A DNA stretch of 64,000 bases from Thiodiazotropha sp040791665 (GTDB taxonomy: Bacteria; Pseudomonadota; Gammaproteobacteria; Chromatiales; Chromatiaceae): NCBI GenBank assembly GCA_040791665.1, contig JBFNNX010000009.1, forward strand, positions 124,001 through 188,000, read 5' to 3'. The translations under genes were made by a program, and so were the position numbers. The notes below the pieces were generated by a model. The model was not told where the DNA came from and made no database searches. It saw only the letters and a program-made list of their open reading frames with translations. Below are positions 31,350 through 40,299 of the stretch, piece by piece; within the stretch, counting starts at the first letter, position 1, and every line of letters begins with the position of its first letter.

Positions 31350-31375
31350 CGGTGTGGTCTGTATGCACCACACCG
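31350..31375 (+). promoter_or_regulatory. Perfect hairpin ahead of the fibre-like gene
   Basis: CGGTGTGGT (31350-31358) and ACCACACCG (31367-31375) pair perfectly around an eight-base loop, 29 bases before the large fibre-like gene. There is no T-run. A regulatory or RNA-processing stem is likely. Confidence 0.5.
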
Positions 31376-31404
31376 TCGATCAGCTGCAGCGCTGAGGGCT
31401 CATA

Positions 31405-34400
31405 ATGGCGCTATTCACTGCAATACAATCCGGCGATGCAAAAGACGGGGGGCCTTTCGGTAATATCTCTCCGGGTGTTGAAGGTGTTGACTACCCCAAC
31501 TTCACAGCTGGCGGTGACACGCTCGATGATGGCGGGTTCACACTGACAAATGTATCGGGAATATTGGGCGACGATACCGCGACACCCCCGCTATCCGTTA
31601 GCGGTACGGTTACACTTTCCGGTGATCTTGAGTTAAGACCCGGCAATGAGGCGATCGCATTCAATGATGGAACCCTAAACCAAGGTTCACACAGTATTGC
31701 TGTAGAGCCTAACGACAATAACGCAACACTCGTATCCCTATCAGGATCGGGTACCAGCTACTGGAATGCTGCTGGCAGTATCCATCATGACGGAACCAGA
31801 AATGCCGGTGGTGTGTGTGAAGGGCTGGTTATGCCGGAAGCGTTCAACCCGTCATACAACTTTCATGTCAACTGGGTTGATGTGAAATATTATGGATTTG
31901 GCAACGGCACGTCTACCATGGGGCTGTTTTGGAACGGTTGGGCCGGTGACTCATTCACATGGAATGGAGGAAAATACACTGACTGCGGGCAATTGCGACC
32001 CAATCTCGGGCCTCAAGGGTTCCAACAACAAACCACCTTTAGTATCAATGCCGTTGCGATAGGCGCATGGCTCGGTACTTTCGGCGCAAGCGGGTCAACG
32101 GATCATCCGATTCGATTGCAGAACCTTATTGCATCTCCGACAACCATGCCGGAAATGACAAACTGTTTGTTCTTTAACGATGATCCTGCCGATAACTACC
32201 AGTTACCGATCGAATGGAGCGGCAGCGGCGAAATCGATGTATCGGGCTCCGTCTTTCTAAACTTCGGCGTCTCATGCGGCTATCTTGACGCAAACCTTGA
32301 TAATACCTGGTTTGTTATTACCACCGAGACGGCCGATATCAGTATCGGAATCGGTCGAGACGCGACCAGCATACAATCATTCAACGGGGTATCGATCACA
32401 GGTAATGCGCCGAACGCCCATTTGATATCGATTAATGGTAGTGGTTCAGCCGTAACCTATACGATAAATGATCTTTTTATCGATGGTTGTGGCTATACCT
32501 ATCCCGGCGATCGCGGCGACATGCCATTGATCTATAGCCAGACGGTGACTTTCAATAACATCTTACAAGTCCATTCAGGCGGCGGGATAAATCCCTCGCT
32601 GAGTTCAGATTCAACGATCAACATCTATGGGGCAACATTTCATAGGGCTGTAAATATTCTTTGTGGCGAAGGAGCCGGAGCAGGCTCGAATGCCACGATG
32701 ATTGGGGATGTCAAGAACTGTATATTCTCCGATCCTTATGGCGACGCTGCATTTACGGACGGCGGCGGGTTCATGATGGATCAGACGGCTGCGGACGTAG
32801 ATTACAACGCCTTCATTGAAACCGAGATGCGGCCAAACAATATAACGCATCCAACGTTAGGGGATGACGGTTATTTCGATAATGACATGGTGGGCCATTT
32901 AGCCTATGGCGCGAATGACATGCACGTCACCGATTTCCAGTTCACTGATTCGTCCCGTCACGGCTATGTGTGGGCGAACTCCCTGGGCTATGCCAACAGC
33001 GAACAGGGTCTCGAAGATGCGGTACTCGCAGGCTTTGGTGTCACGATTACTGGCGCTGATCAGACAGTCGATACAAACGCTACCCGTGCGAATTATAGGG
33101 CGTACCTGACAGCCGGGTTTACTTCTGCGAACACCGCTCTTCAAGGTGCTGGCGAAAGTGGCGTCGATGTCGGTGCCTTTGAAATTGCGGGTGGCACCAC
33201 CCCTGTCAGTAATGATTTATCACTTCAGTGGAATGCCCTGGGTCGTGTCACCAATGATATTCAGCTACGTTGGGAGCTACTGAATACCATTGATAATGAT
33301 CTCGGCCTGGCCTGGGATACGTTGGTCAATATCACACAAGATACTCAGCTTGCCTGGGATGTACTGACAGAGGTGACCGGCACGGTTGATTTGCGCTGGG
33401 ATTTGTTGCAACAGGTCACCAGTGATATTGGTTTGCAGTGGCAGATCGTTCATATCGTTCAGGCTGATGTAAATATCGCCTGGAACATGCTGACCAACGT
33501 TCAGTCAGATTTGGGCTTGGCCTGGGATATCCTGATGGGCTTGTCAGCTGATCTTGATGTTCGTTGGGATATGGAGAGCGCCCTCACGGCAGTCTCCAAT
33601 GACCTGGGACTCTCCTGGGATATCCTGAACCCGGTCACCAACGATATCGCGCTGCGCTTTCAAATCCTGCAGGCTGTTCAAAATGATGTGGCGCTGGCCT
33701 GGCAGCTGTTGACCAGTGTTCAGTCAGATTTGGGCCTGGCCTGGAACACGCTGTCGACCATCGCTGCGGACCTCGATGTGCGTTGGGATGTGGAGAGCGC
33801 CCTCACGGCAGTCTCCAATGACCTGGGACTCTCCTGGGATATCCTGAGCCCGGTCACCAACGATATCGCGCTGCGCTTTCAAATCCTTCAAGCGGTTCAA
33901 TCCGATATGGCGCTGGCCTGGCAGCTGTTGACCAGTGTTCAGTCTGATCTCGGATTGGCCTGGAATACACTGTCGACCATCGCCGCGAACCTCGATGTGC
34001 GTTGGGATATCCGGATTCCGATTGCACAGGATCTCCAGTTGCAGTGGGACATGGAAAGCGCCCTCACAGCCGTCTCCAATGACTTAGGCCTGGTGTGGGA
34101 TGTCGAGAGCGCCCTCACACCGGTGAGCAACGACCTGGCCTTGCGTTATGACATCCGTCAGCAGATCGCCCAAGCGCTCGACATGCATTGGGATCTGTTG
34201 GAATCCGTCGGGATGGATCTCGACATGCGCTGGCATGTGTCAACGGTCGTGGCCGCCGAGCTGGCGCTCAACTGGAATACCTATCAGCAGGTCAGCAACC
34301 CCCTGGCATTGCGCTGGGATAGTCTCGAAGTTGTCGATAACAGCCTGACCTTCAACTGGTCGATCGATGGCATGTCCCTAACCCCTGTATCTGTCATTCG

Positions 34401-34473
34401 CGTGCCGATCGAGCAGCGGACCATCCCGGTCCCTGCAGAGATGCGCGTGATTCCTGTTCAACCAAGGAGATAA
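31405..34473 (+). CDS. Large fibre/adhesin-like protein with 14-residue Trp repeats
   Basis: A 1022-residue protein. Residues 1-600 look like a right-handed beta-helix: many short strands with Gly/Asn/Thr turns (LTNVSGILGDDT; VTLSGDLELRPGN; DVKNCIFSDPYGD), as in phage tailspikes and adhesins. Residues about 605-985 consist of about 26 copies of a 14-residue repeat of the form LxLxWDxLxxVxxD. The C-terminus (IRVPIEQRTIPVPAEMRVIP) resembles the basic ends of structural proteins of Mu-like siphophages. No signal peptide. It lies upstream of the terminase genes rather than among tail genes. A receptor-binding or head-decoration role is inferred. Confidence 0.72.
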   Translation: MALFTAIQSGDAKDGGPFGNISPGVEGVDYPNFTAGGDTLDDGGFTLTNVSGILGDDTATPPLSVSGTVTLSGDLELRPGNEAIAFNDGTLNQGSHSIAVEPNDNNATLVSLSGSGTSYWNAAGSIHHDGTRNAGGVCEGLVMPEAFNPSYNFHVNWVDVKYYGFGNGTSTMGLFWNGWAGDSFTWNGGKYTDCGQLRPNLGPQGFQQQTTFSINAVAIGAWLGTFGASGSTDHPIRLQNLIASPTTMPEMTNCLFFNDDPADNYQLPIEWSGSGEIDVSGSVFLNFGVSCGYLDANLDNTWFVITTETADISIGIGRDATSIQSFNGVSITGNAPNAHLISINGSGSAVTYTINDLFIDGCGYTYPGDRGDMPLIYSQTVTFNNILQVHSGGGINPSLSSDSTINIYGATFHRAVNILCGEGAGAGSNATMIGDVKNCIFSDPYGDAAFTDGGGFMMDQTAADVDYNAFIETEMRPNNITHPTLGDDGYFDNDMVGHLAYGANDMHVTDFQFTDSSRHGYVWANSLGYANSEQGLEDAVLAGFGVTITGADQTVDTNATRANYRAYLTAGFTSANTALQGAGESGVDVGAFEIAGGTTPVSNDLSLQWNALGRVTNDIQLRWELLNTIDNDLGLAWDTLVNITQDTQLAWDVLTEVTGTVDLRWDLLQQVTSDIGLQWQIVHIVQADVNIAWNMLTNVQSDLGLAWDILMGLSADLDVRWDMESALTAVSNDLGLSWDILNPVTNDIALRFQILQAVQNDVALAWQLLTSVQSDLGLAWNTLSTIAADLDVRWDVESALTAVSNDLGLSWDILSPVTNDIALRFQILQAVQSDMALAWQLLTSVQSDLGLAWNTLSTIAANLDVRWDIRIPIAQDLQLQWDMESALTAVSNDLGLVWDVESALTPVSNDLALRYDIRQQIAQALDMHWDLLESVGMDLDMRWHVSTVVAAELALNWNTYQQVSNPLALRWDSLEVVDNSLTFNWSIDGMSLTPVSVIRVPIEQRTIPVPAEMRVIPVQPRR
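33220..34362 (+). repeat. Tandem coding repeats, 42-bp unit with 219-bp higher order
   Basis: About 26 tandem units of 42 bp (14 codons) with some 51-bp units. A higher-order block of 219 bp (four 42-bp units plus one 51-bp unit) occurs twice, starting at about 33574 and 33793, with very few differences. The near identity of these blocks indicates recent duplication by slippage or recombination, so copy number may vary among strains. Confidence 0.88.
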
Positions 34474-34476
34474 ACC

Positions 34477-34983
34477 ATGGCCGTCTTAGCTGGCGATATC
34501 GACTTTCATTTATCAGGCGGAGCCGCTAATGCGGATCCCAATGCATCACTGGGTGGTGCGATCAGTAATAACCAAATACCCGATGGAGGCTTACACAATC
34601 TCTTCGACATCGTATCCGGGGCTGAGAGTTCGGCAGGTGATGCTGAGTATCGCTGTTTGTATGTCCGCAACAACTCAGCGCAGACACTCTTCAGCGCCTA
34701 TGTCTACGTCAACGTGGAATCACCCAGTGTCGGTAGTGATGAGTTGATCGGCCTGGGTTCGAGTGGTGTGAATGGTACCGAGCAAACTGTGGCCGATGAG
34801 CAAACTGCGCCTGCAGGCGTGACATTCCAGCAGGCAAATGGACAGGGTAACGCCTTGGCGATTGGCGACATCCCGGCCGGTGAACACATGGCCATCTGGG
34901 TGCGTCGTGACATTTCTGCCGGTGCTTCAGCTTACAACAACGATGGCCCAACCCTCACAGTTGGTGGAGACACTGGAGCGTGA
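34477..34983 (+). CDS. Phage structural-region protein of unknown function (168 aa)
   Basis: A 168-residue beta-rich protein: AVLAGDIDFHLSGGAANADP opens like many minor virion proteins, then IPDGGLHNLFDIVSGAESS and a late AIGDIPAGEHMAIWVRRDIS block. No signal peptide. Follows the fibre-like gene by three bases and overlaps the next gene by four, so it is co-translated. Possibly a virion component accompanying the fibre. Confidence 0.68.
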   Translation: MAVLAGDIDFHLSGGAANADPNASLGGAISNNQIPDGGLHNLFDIVSGAESSAGDAEYRCLYVRNNSAQTLFSAYVYVNVESPSVGSDELIGLGSSGVNGTEQTVADEQTAPAGVTFQQANGQGNALAIGDIPAGEHMAIWVRRDISAGASAYNNDGPTLTVGGDTGA

Positions 34984-35267
34984 TCCCACTCGAGGACATT
35001 GCACCCAAGCATCCCGACAGCTCAAAGTGGTATTGGCTGAAGTGGTCTGCTGAGGAGCTGGATGGTGCCACGATCACTAACGCGACGTGGACCGTACCTG
35101 CTGGTCTGACCGTTGATGCCCAGCAGTTCTCAACCCCTCTGACTGGTGTGCGATTGTCCGGAGGCGTTGAAGGCCAATACTACGAAGTAGTGCTGGCGGT
35201 GCAAACCTCGGATAACCAGTTGTTGCATGAAACGCTGACCATCGAAGTCAGTAGGCAGGGTCACTGA
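34980..35267 (+). CDS. Small Ig-like phage protein (95 aa)
   Basis: A 95-residue protein with an all-beta pattern: WYWLKWSAEELDGATITNAT, WTVPAGLTVDAQQFST, YEVVLAVQTSDNQLLHETLT. This immunoglobulin-like block is often seen in phage fibre or head-decoration proteins. GTG at 34980 overlaps the previous stop. Function in assembly is unknown. Confidence 0.68.
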   Translation: MIPLEDIAPKHPDSSKWYWLKWSAEELDGATITNATWTVPAGLTVDAQQFSTPLTGVRLSGGVEGQYYEVVLAVQTSDNQLLHETLTIEVSRQGH

Positions 35268-35824
35268 TGCCAAAGCGTTCGAAAATCGACAATCTTAAGG
35301 CCGAAGAGAAAGCCTGGCTTGATCAGCAGCTGATCAATCGTAAGTTCTCCGATTATGAAGAGCTGGAGACGCTGCTGGGTGAGCGTGGCCTTAAGATCGG
35401 CAAGTCCTCCATCCATCGTTATGGCAAGCGACTGCAGCGGCAGATGGAGGCGATCCAGGCCAGCACCGAGGCGGCGCAGATCATCGCCGAGGCCACGCCC
35501 GATGAAGCGGATGCCCGTTCAGGTGCGGTTATCTCGATGTTTCAGACGGGGATCTTCGATGCCATGCTGGCGATGCAGGAAGCCGAAGAGCTGGAAGCCA
35601 TCGATCAGATGCGGATCTACTCGAAAGCAGCGCGTGGGATTGCGGATCTGACACGGGCGAGCCTGAGCCAGAAGAAGTGGGCCGATGAAATCAAGCGCCG
35701 CCTCGAATCGGCTAAACAGCAGGCGGTTGAAAAGGCCCAGCAGGTGGCCAAGCACAATGGCATGTCCGATGAGGACTGGGGCATGATCCGTGCGCAGATC
35801 CTCGGCATCGAGGTGGATGCGTGA
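35267..35824 (+). CDS. DUF3486-family small terminase candidate (Mu gp27-like)
   Basis: A 185-residue helical protein. MPKRSKIDNLKAEEKAWLDQ, RKFSDYEELETLLGERGLKI and SSIHRYGKRLQRQMEAI match the DUF3486 family (Mu gp27), an HTH-bearing protein thought to be the small terminase subunit recognising the phage end for headful packaging. It directly precedes the large terminase with a four-base overlap and overlaps the preceding stop (TGATG). Confidence 0.9.
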   Translation: MPKRSKIDNLKAEEKAWLDQQLINRKFSDYEELETLLGERGLKIGKSSIHRYGKRLQRQMEAIQASTEAAQIIAEATPDEADARSGAVISMFQTGIFDAMLAMQEAEELEAIDQMRIYSKAARGIADLTRASLSQKKWADEIKRRLESAKQQAVEKAQQVAKHNGMSDEDWGMIRAQILGIEVDA

Positions 35825-37521
35825 CAGATAAAACACGTATCAACGAGGAGCCGATCGAGATCTCGCCAGGCGAGCGCAAGGAGCTGCTCGAGCTGGTCGA
35901 AGAGAAACAACAATCCCGTGAGGGCCGACGACTGAAAGCCGACCAGGTGCCGAAGATCCTGCTGCCGTATCAGGCCCGATGGCATGCTGATCAATCAGTG
36001 GTGCGCCTGGCGGAAAAGAGTCGACGCATTGGTTGGTCCTGGGGTGCGCTGGCAGCCGAGGGAGCGCTGGAGGCGGCTCGCCCCAAAGGTAAAGGGATGG
36101 ACCAGTTCTATATGGGCTACAACATGGCCATGGCCGCTGAGAACATCGGGGATGTGGTGTTCTTTGCTCAGGTCTACGGGCTTGTGGTTTCCGAGATCGA
36201 TGTCAAGCGGCATCGTGAGCATGTCATCGTGACCGATGAGAAGGGCCGGGTGATCCGCAATGAAAAGCAGGATATCACCACCTACAAAGTGCAGTTTGCT
36301 TCGGGGCATGTCTATGAGGCGCTGAGTTCCAATCCGCACAACTGGCGTGGCCGTCAAGGGCATGCCCGCATCGATGAAGCGGCCTTCCACAAAAACATCC
36401 AGGAAGTGGTCAAAGCGGCGTTGGCCTTTCGGCTATGGGGTGGCCGTATCGATATCGTCAGCACACACAATGGCGAGGACAATCAGTTCAATCTCTGGGT
36501 GCGCGATATCAAGGCCGGAAAACTCAACTGGTCCTTGCATGCCGTCGATTTCGATAAGGCCCTGGCTGAGGGTTTCTATAAGCGCATCTGCTTGGTGACG
36601 GGTAAGACGTGGAGTGAAGAAGCGCAGCGACAGTTCAGGGATGAGGCCTTCGATGACTATCCCGACCAGGCTGATGCAAATGAAGAGCTTTTATGTATTC
36701 CAAAGAGGGGCTCAGGTGTTTACTTCAGCCGGATCCTGCTCGAGCAGTGCATGGAGGAAGGGGTCCCCACGGTCACCTGGAGCAAACCCGATGAATGGGT
36801 GTTGGATCAAAAACGCCTGGCCGAGGCTGAGAAGTGGTGTGAAGAGAACCTGAAACCTATTCTCGACAACCTGCCGACGGATCAGCGCACTGCCTATGGC
36901 CAGGACTTTGCCCGTTCAGCGGATCTGTCATCAACCTGGATCCTCCAGGAGGATGCCCCGAATCATTGGAAACAACGGCTCAATCTTGAGCTGCGCAATA
37001 TTCCCTTCGATGTGCAGGCGTACATCAGAGATTACATCTTAGATCGAGTACCGCTGTTGCATGGTGCTGGCTTTGACGCGCGAGGGAACGGAGAAGCGCA
37101 TGCCGAGGCGGCCATGCAGAAATATGGTTTGCGTATCTATTCGTACAAGGCGACAGCGGAATGGTACGCCACGTACTTTCCACGCTATCGGCAAGCCTAT
37201 GAAGATCGATCGATCACTATCACCAAGAGTGAAGACATCATTGCGGATCACCGCCTGGTCGAGTTGGTGAAAAGCCGTCCCCGGTTCAGTGACGGCCGAG
37301 TCAAAGGCTCTGATGGGAAATTCCGTCATGGTGATAGTGCCTCAGCCGGACTGATCGTCTGGGTGGTGATCCTTGAGGAGGGTGAACCCGCCTATGGCGA
37401 GACCATCGAGGATGACGACACAGATCGGCTCTACCGCCCCGAATCAGCTCGCGGACGGACGCGAGTATCCATGTTTGGCCGAAATCGCTCAGACGCCCGT
37501 AGCGGCTCTGAGAGGGGCTGA
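35821..37521 (+). CDS. Terminase large subunit (Mu gp28-like)
   Basis: A 566-residue packaging motor. The ATPase half has LLPYQARWHADQSVVRLAEK and SRRIGWSWG as adenine/Walker-A-like segment, and GRQGHARIDEAAF as Walker B. The nuclease half has YGQDFARSADLSSTWILQED and GFDARGNGEAHAEAAMQKYG, with acidic residues of an RNase-H-like fold. Full family length. It should cut and package DNA from the right phage end with flanking host DNA. GTG start overlaps the small terminase stop. Confidence 0.92.
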   Translation: MTDKTRINEEPIEISPGERKELLELVEEKQQSREGRRLKADQVPKILLPYQARWHADQSVVRLAEKSRRIGWSWGALAAEGALEAARPKGKGMDQFYMGYNMAMAAENIGDVVFFAQVYGLVVSEIDVKRHREHVIVTDEKGRVIRNEKQDITTYKVQFASGHVYEALSSNPHNWRGRQGHARIDEAAFHKNIQEVVKAALAFRLWGGRIDIVSTHNGEDNQFNLWVRDIKAGKLNWSLHAVDFDKALAEGFYKRICLVTGKTWSEEAQRQFRDEAFDDYPDQADANEELLCIPKRGSGVYFSRILLEQCMEEGVPTVTWSKPDEWVLDQKRLAEAEKWCEENLKPILDNLPTDQRTAYGQDFARSADLSSTWILQEDAPNHWKQRLNLELRNIPFDVQAYIRDYILDRVPLLHGAGFDARGNGEAHAEAAMQKYGLRIYSYKATAEWYATYFPRYRQAYEDRSITITKSEDIIADHRLVELVKSRPRFSDGRVKGSDGKFRHGDSASAGLIVWVVILEEGEPAYGETIEDDDTDRLYRPESARGRTRVSMFGRNRSDARSGSERG

Positions 37522-37553
37522 GCGCCATGAGGGTACGGCTACAACCCAGTAAC

Positions 37554-37579
37554 CGCTTTTATAAAACTTTATAAAAGCG
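37554..37579. repeat. Perfect 12-bp inverted repeat between terminase and portal genes
   Basis: CGCTTTTATAAA (37554-37565) and TTTATAAAAGCG (37568-37579) are perfectly complementary with a two-base centre. It lies in the 77-base gap between terminase and portal. The tight palindrome could be a protein-binding site or cruciform; it is AT-rich and has no T-run, so a terminator is unlikely. Confidence 0.7.
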
Positions 37580-37598
37580 TCTCAGGCGATATTTGATT

Positions 37599-39068
37599 AT
37601 GAGCACAGCAGAAAACGACATCAAAATCCGGATAGCCGAGGCGCTGGGCGATCAGCAGCTGAGAGAGGCCATCGACCGGCCTGCTCCTGTCGAGACGGTT
37701 CGCCTGGTCGAATCCTATGGTCAAACCGTCGACGCGGATGAGGATCAATGGCGCAAATTGACCGGGGATGCCAGGCGTGATTTGGCACCGATGACGCAGC
37801 AGCGAATGCAGAAGCTGGGCGTCTATCTGTGGGAGAGTAATCTCCTGGCCAATCGCCTGATCGAGTTGCCGGTGGCCTACCTGCTGGCGGAAGGCGTCCA
37901 GATGAAAGTGACGGACCCCAGTGCACAGCAGGTGGTCGATGCGTTTTGGAATGATCCGATCAACAACATGAAGCGCAAGCTGAAAAAGAAGGTGCGCGAG
38001 TTGTTGATATTCGGTGAGCAGGCCTGGCCTGCATTCGTCAATGAGTACAATGGTCATGTGCGCCTGGGTTACCTGGATCCGGCGCTGATCGAAACGGTGG
38101 TGATGGATCCGGACAATGCGGAACAGCCGATCGGCATTGTCACCACCAAAGACAAGAAAGGCCGTGCCCGCCGATATCGTGTGATTCTGAACGGTACCGA
38201 GGAGGACCTCTTCACACAACGCACCCGGGAAATCCGTGAAACCTTCTCTGACGGCATTCTCTTTTTCAATCGCATCAATGAACTTTCCAACGGCACCCGG
38301 GGGCGCTCGATGCTGCTACCGCAGATCGATTGGTTGGACGCCTATGATAATTATCTATTCGGTGAGCTGGATCGGGCTACCTTCTTAAGAGCGTTCATGT
38401 GGGATATCACGCTCAAGGGGGCCACCGAGGACCAGGTCAAACAGCGGGCCAAGCAGATCCATGCCCCCAGTCCTAACTCAGCGCGAGTACACAACGACTC
38501 GGAAGAGTGGAATGCCGTGACACCCAACCTGCAGGCGGGTGACTCGGCCGAGAATGCCAAGCTGTTTCGCAACCAGGTGCTGGGTGGCGCCACCATGCCA
38601 GAGCACTGGTATGGCGGGGCGGCCGATGTCAATCGCGCCACGGGCGAGAGTATGTCCGAGCCCACCTTCAAGGTGCTTTCCAGTTTGCAGCAAGATCTCG
38701 GCGGCATCCTGGAGGATCTGGGTATCTTCGCAATCAACCGATCTGCGGATCCTTCCGGCAATGACGTGTTGATTGATCCCTACAATCCGGATCCGGATCT
38801 GGAACCGGAATGCGTTTGGCCGGAACTCACTGCGCGGGACACCACAAAGTATGCAGCCGCCATGCAACAAGTCACGGCAGCTGCAGTGATGGCCATCAAC
38901 CAAGGGCTGATCACCGAAGTATTGGCCCTCGAGCAAATCAATGCCATCAGCGGTCGATTGGGTGTTGAGTTCGATGCGGCCGAGGAGTTGGCGGCTGCCC
39001 GCAAAGAGGCAGCGGATAAGGCGACCGATGACGTGTATGAAGAACCGGAGATAGATTCAGATGAGTGA
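37599..39068 (+). CDS. Portal protein
   Basis: A 489-residue portal-type protein: LGVYLWESNLLANRLIELPV, LKKKVRELLIFGEQAWPAFV, a wing region, and LLPQIDWLDAYDNYLFGELD, followed by GGATMPEHWYGGAADVNRAT and a C-terminal helix. These blocks are typical of phage portals that form the DNA channel at one capsid vertex. It differs from the Mu gp29 (DUF935) type, fitting a siphophage head module. ATG at 37599 is preferred over one two codons upstream. Confidence 0.85.
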   Translation: MSTAENDIKIRIAEALGDQQLREAIDRPAPVETVRLVESYGQTVDADEDQWRKLTGDARRDLAPMTQQRMQKLGVYLWESNLLANRLIELPVAYLLAEGVQMKVTDPSAQQVVDAFWNDPINNMKRKLKKKVRELLIFGEQAWPAFVNEYNGHVRLGYLDPALIETVVMDPDNAEQPIGIVTTKDKKGRARRYRVILNGTEEDLFTQRTREIRETFSDGILFFNRINELSNGTRGRSMLLPQIDWLDAYDNYLFGELDRATFLRAFMWDITLKGATEDQVKQRAKQIHAPSPNSARVHNDSEEWNAVTPNLQAGDSAENAKLFRNQVLGGATMPEHWYGGAADVNRATGESMSEPTFKVLSSLQQDLGGILEDLGIFAINRSADPSGNDVLIDPYNPDPDLEPECVWPELTARDTTKYAAAMQQVTAAAVMAINQGLITEVLALEQINAISGRLGVEFDAAEELAAARKEAADKATDDVYEEPEIDSDE

Positions 39069-39288
39069 GTTTGAAAACTACCGAAAGAAAGGTGTGCAAC
39101 CTATGCGGCCATACGTGCCGGGAGAAGATCTGACAGGTATATCGGTCAGCAAGGAAGACACACCGGAAGAAGGCGGCATGATCGCCATGAATCCGGATAA
39201 CCCGGATGATCAATGGTATGTGGCGAAGGACTTCTTTGAGGCTAACTACGAGTTGGTCGATGATGAATTTTTGATAGGGCTGGACTGA
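39061..39288 (+). CDS. Small phage protein (75 aa)
   Basis: A 75-residue acidic protein beginning MSEFENYRKKGVQPMRPYVP, with EDLTGISVSKEDTPEEGGMI and a WYVAKDFFEANYEL block. Similar short proteins accompany portal genes in several phages. Overlaps the portal gene by eight bases. Function unknown. Confidence 0.7.
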   Translation: MSEFENYRKKGVQPMRPYVPGEDLTGISVSKEDTPEEGGMIAMNPDNPDDQWYVAKDFFEANYELVDDEFLIGLD

Positions 39289-39312
39289 TGTGTCTGAATC
39301 GCGAGCGGATGA

Positions 39313-39639
39313 GTGCAACCAGTTAATGAAAGGGTGAAAAGAGTGCGAATCAATTCAATTGATCAGCAAAAAATCGACGTTGCTATAGCAGCACTTAATC
39401 GCGTTGGCATTACAGATGATATTGCCAAGCGTATTGCCTATGAAGTCGTGGCTGATGATTTGGAACAAAGCGCTGACAATCAAAAAAAGTATGCGCGACA
39501 CATCGATGGCCCTGCCTATCGTCAGGAGTTGGGTTATATCGATGAGTTGAGGCAGCGGGCAAGACACCTGCGGAATCAAGTCGAATCGATAAAACTGGAT
39601 CTTGCGGCACTCAAGCCTGAATTGAAAAATCAGGAGTAG
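39313..39639 (+). CDS. Phage hypothetical protein, helical (108 aa)
   Basis: A 108-residue basic helical protein with INSIDQQKIDVAIAALNRVG and a terminal coiled coil RQRARHLRNQVESIKLDLAA. GTG start; alternatives lie within 30 bases. No family recognised. Codon use is AT-richer than in the portal gene. Confidence 0.55.
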   Translation: MQPVNERVKRVRINSIDQQKIDVAIAALNRVGITDDIAKRIAYEVVADDLEQSADNQKKYARHIDGPAYRQELGYIDELRQRARHLRNQVESIKLDLAALKPELKNQE

Positions 39640-39642
39640 AAC

Positions 39643-39861
39643 ATGGCTGGACATGTATATGTTGACTTAATGATGGACACCGGTGAACTGGTCCGGATTG
39701 AGTGTCCACAGAAATTTGAAGATGAATTACATCAGTCATTAGAAAACTGCATGAAGCGCCGTGATTGGTGGAGCCCATACCAATTTGATGGCTGTCGTGC
39801 TCAGTATTTGGGTATCGTGCTTGATTTAGTAAACATGGCACGAGTGATAGGTCGGCTTTAG
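39643..39861 (+). CDS. Small phage protein (72 aa)
   Basis: A 72-residue protein MAGHVYVDLMMDTGELVRIE with a WWSPYQFDGCRAQYLGIVLD block. No recognised family. It follows the previous gene by three bases, with AGGAG upstream of ATG. Probably an accessory gene in the portal-head gap. Confidence 0.55.
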   Translation: MAGHVYVDLMMDTGELVRIECPQKFEDELHQSLENCMKRRDWWSPYQFDGCRAQYLGIVLDLVNMARVIGRL

Positions 39862-39873
39862 CAAGATCGAAAT

Positions 39874-40299
39874 ATGTTTCATATTGCATTTGCCATATTA
39901 CTGATTATCAGCACTCCACTGGCTTGGGCCGTCCAATACAGTTCGGTTGAAGTGGGCGAAGTCGTTTCGATTTATGACGCCGACACCTTCCGGGTGAACA
40001 TCAAAGAGTGGCCGCCTGTTATTGGCGTGAGTATGCCGATCCGGGTGGTCGGCATCGATGCACCCGAGATCCGAGGGCGTTGTGAGTCCGAGAAGCTGGC
40101 TGCAAGGCAGGCGCGTGCGATCACAGTCGATCTACTTAGCAAGGCACAGCATATCGAGCTGAGATCGCTCAAGCGCGGCAAATACTTCCGTCTCCTGGCG
40201 GATGTATGGGTGGACGGACAACGTCTCGCTGATCACCTCATTCTATCTGGCCTGGCCAGACCCTACGATGGCGGTAAACGCAAAGGTTGGTGTTTATGA
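39874..40299 (+). CDS. Secreted thermonuclease-like (SNase) protein
   Basis: A 141-residue protein with a signal peptide (FHIAFAILLIISTPLAWAV) and an SNase fold: VVSIYDADTFRVNI (metal-binding Asp), IRVVGIDAPEIRG (catalytic Arg and Asp), and LKRGKYFRLLADVWVDGQRL with LADHLILSGLARPY, as in staphylococcal nuclease and its phage homologues. It should hydrolyse nucleic acids in the periplasm or outside. Its place among head genes suggests an accessory role, perhaps degrading competitor DNA. Confidence 0.85.
   Translation: MFHIAFAILLIISTPLAWAVQYSSVEVGEVVSIYDADTFRVNIKEWPPVIGVSMPIRVVGIDAPEIRGRCESEKLAARQARAITVDLLSKAQHIELRSLKRGKYFRLLADVWVDGQRLADHLILSGLARPYDGGKRKGWCL

Noticed and set aside
31298..31404. 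Short frame just before the fibre-like gene (31126-31395) as a separate gene
   Set aside because: It overlaps the secreted protein in another frame and crosses a perfect hairpin; no ribosome-binding site.
33208..34362. CRISPR-like or noncoding satellite repeat
   Set aside because: The repeat unit is a multiple of three, stays in one open frame and shows variation consistent with protein repeats; there are no spacer-like unique segments between identical repeats.
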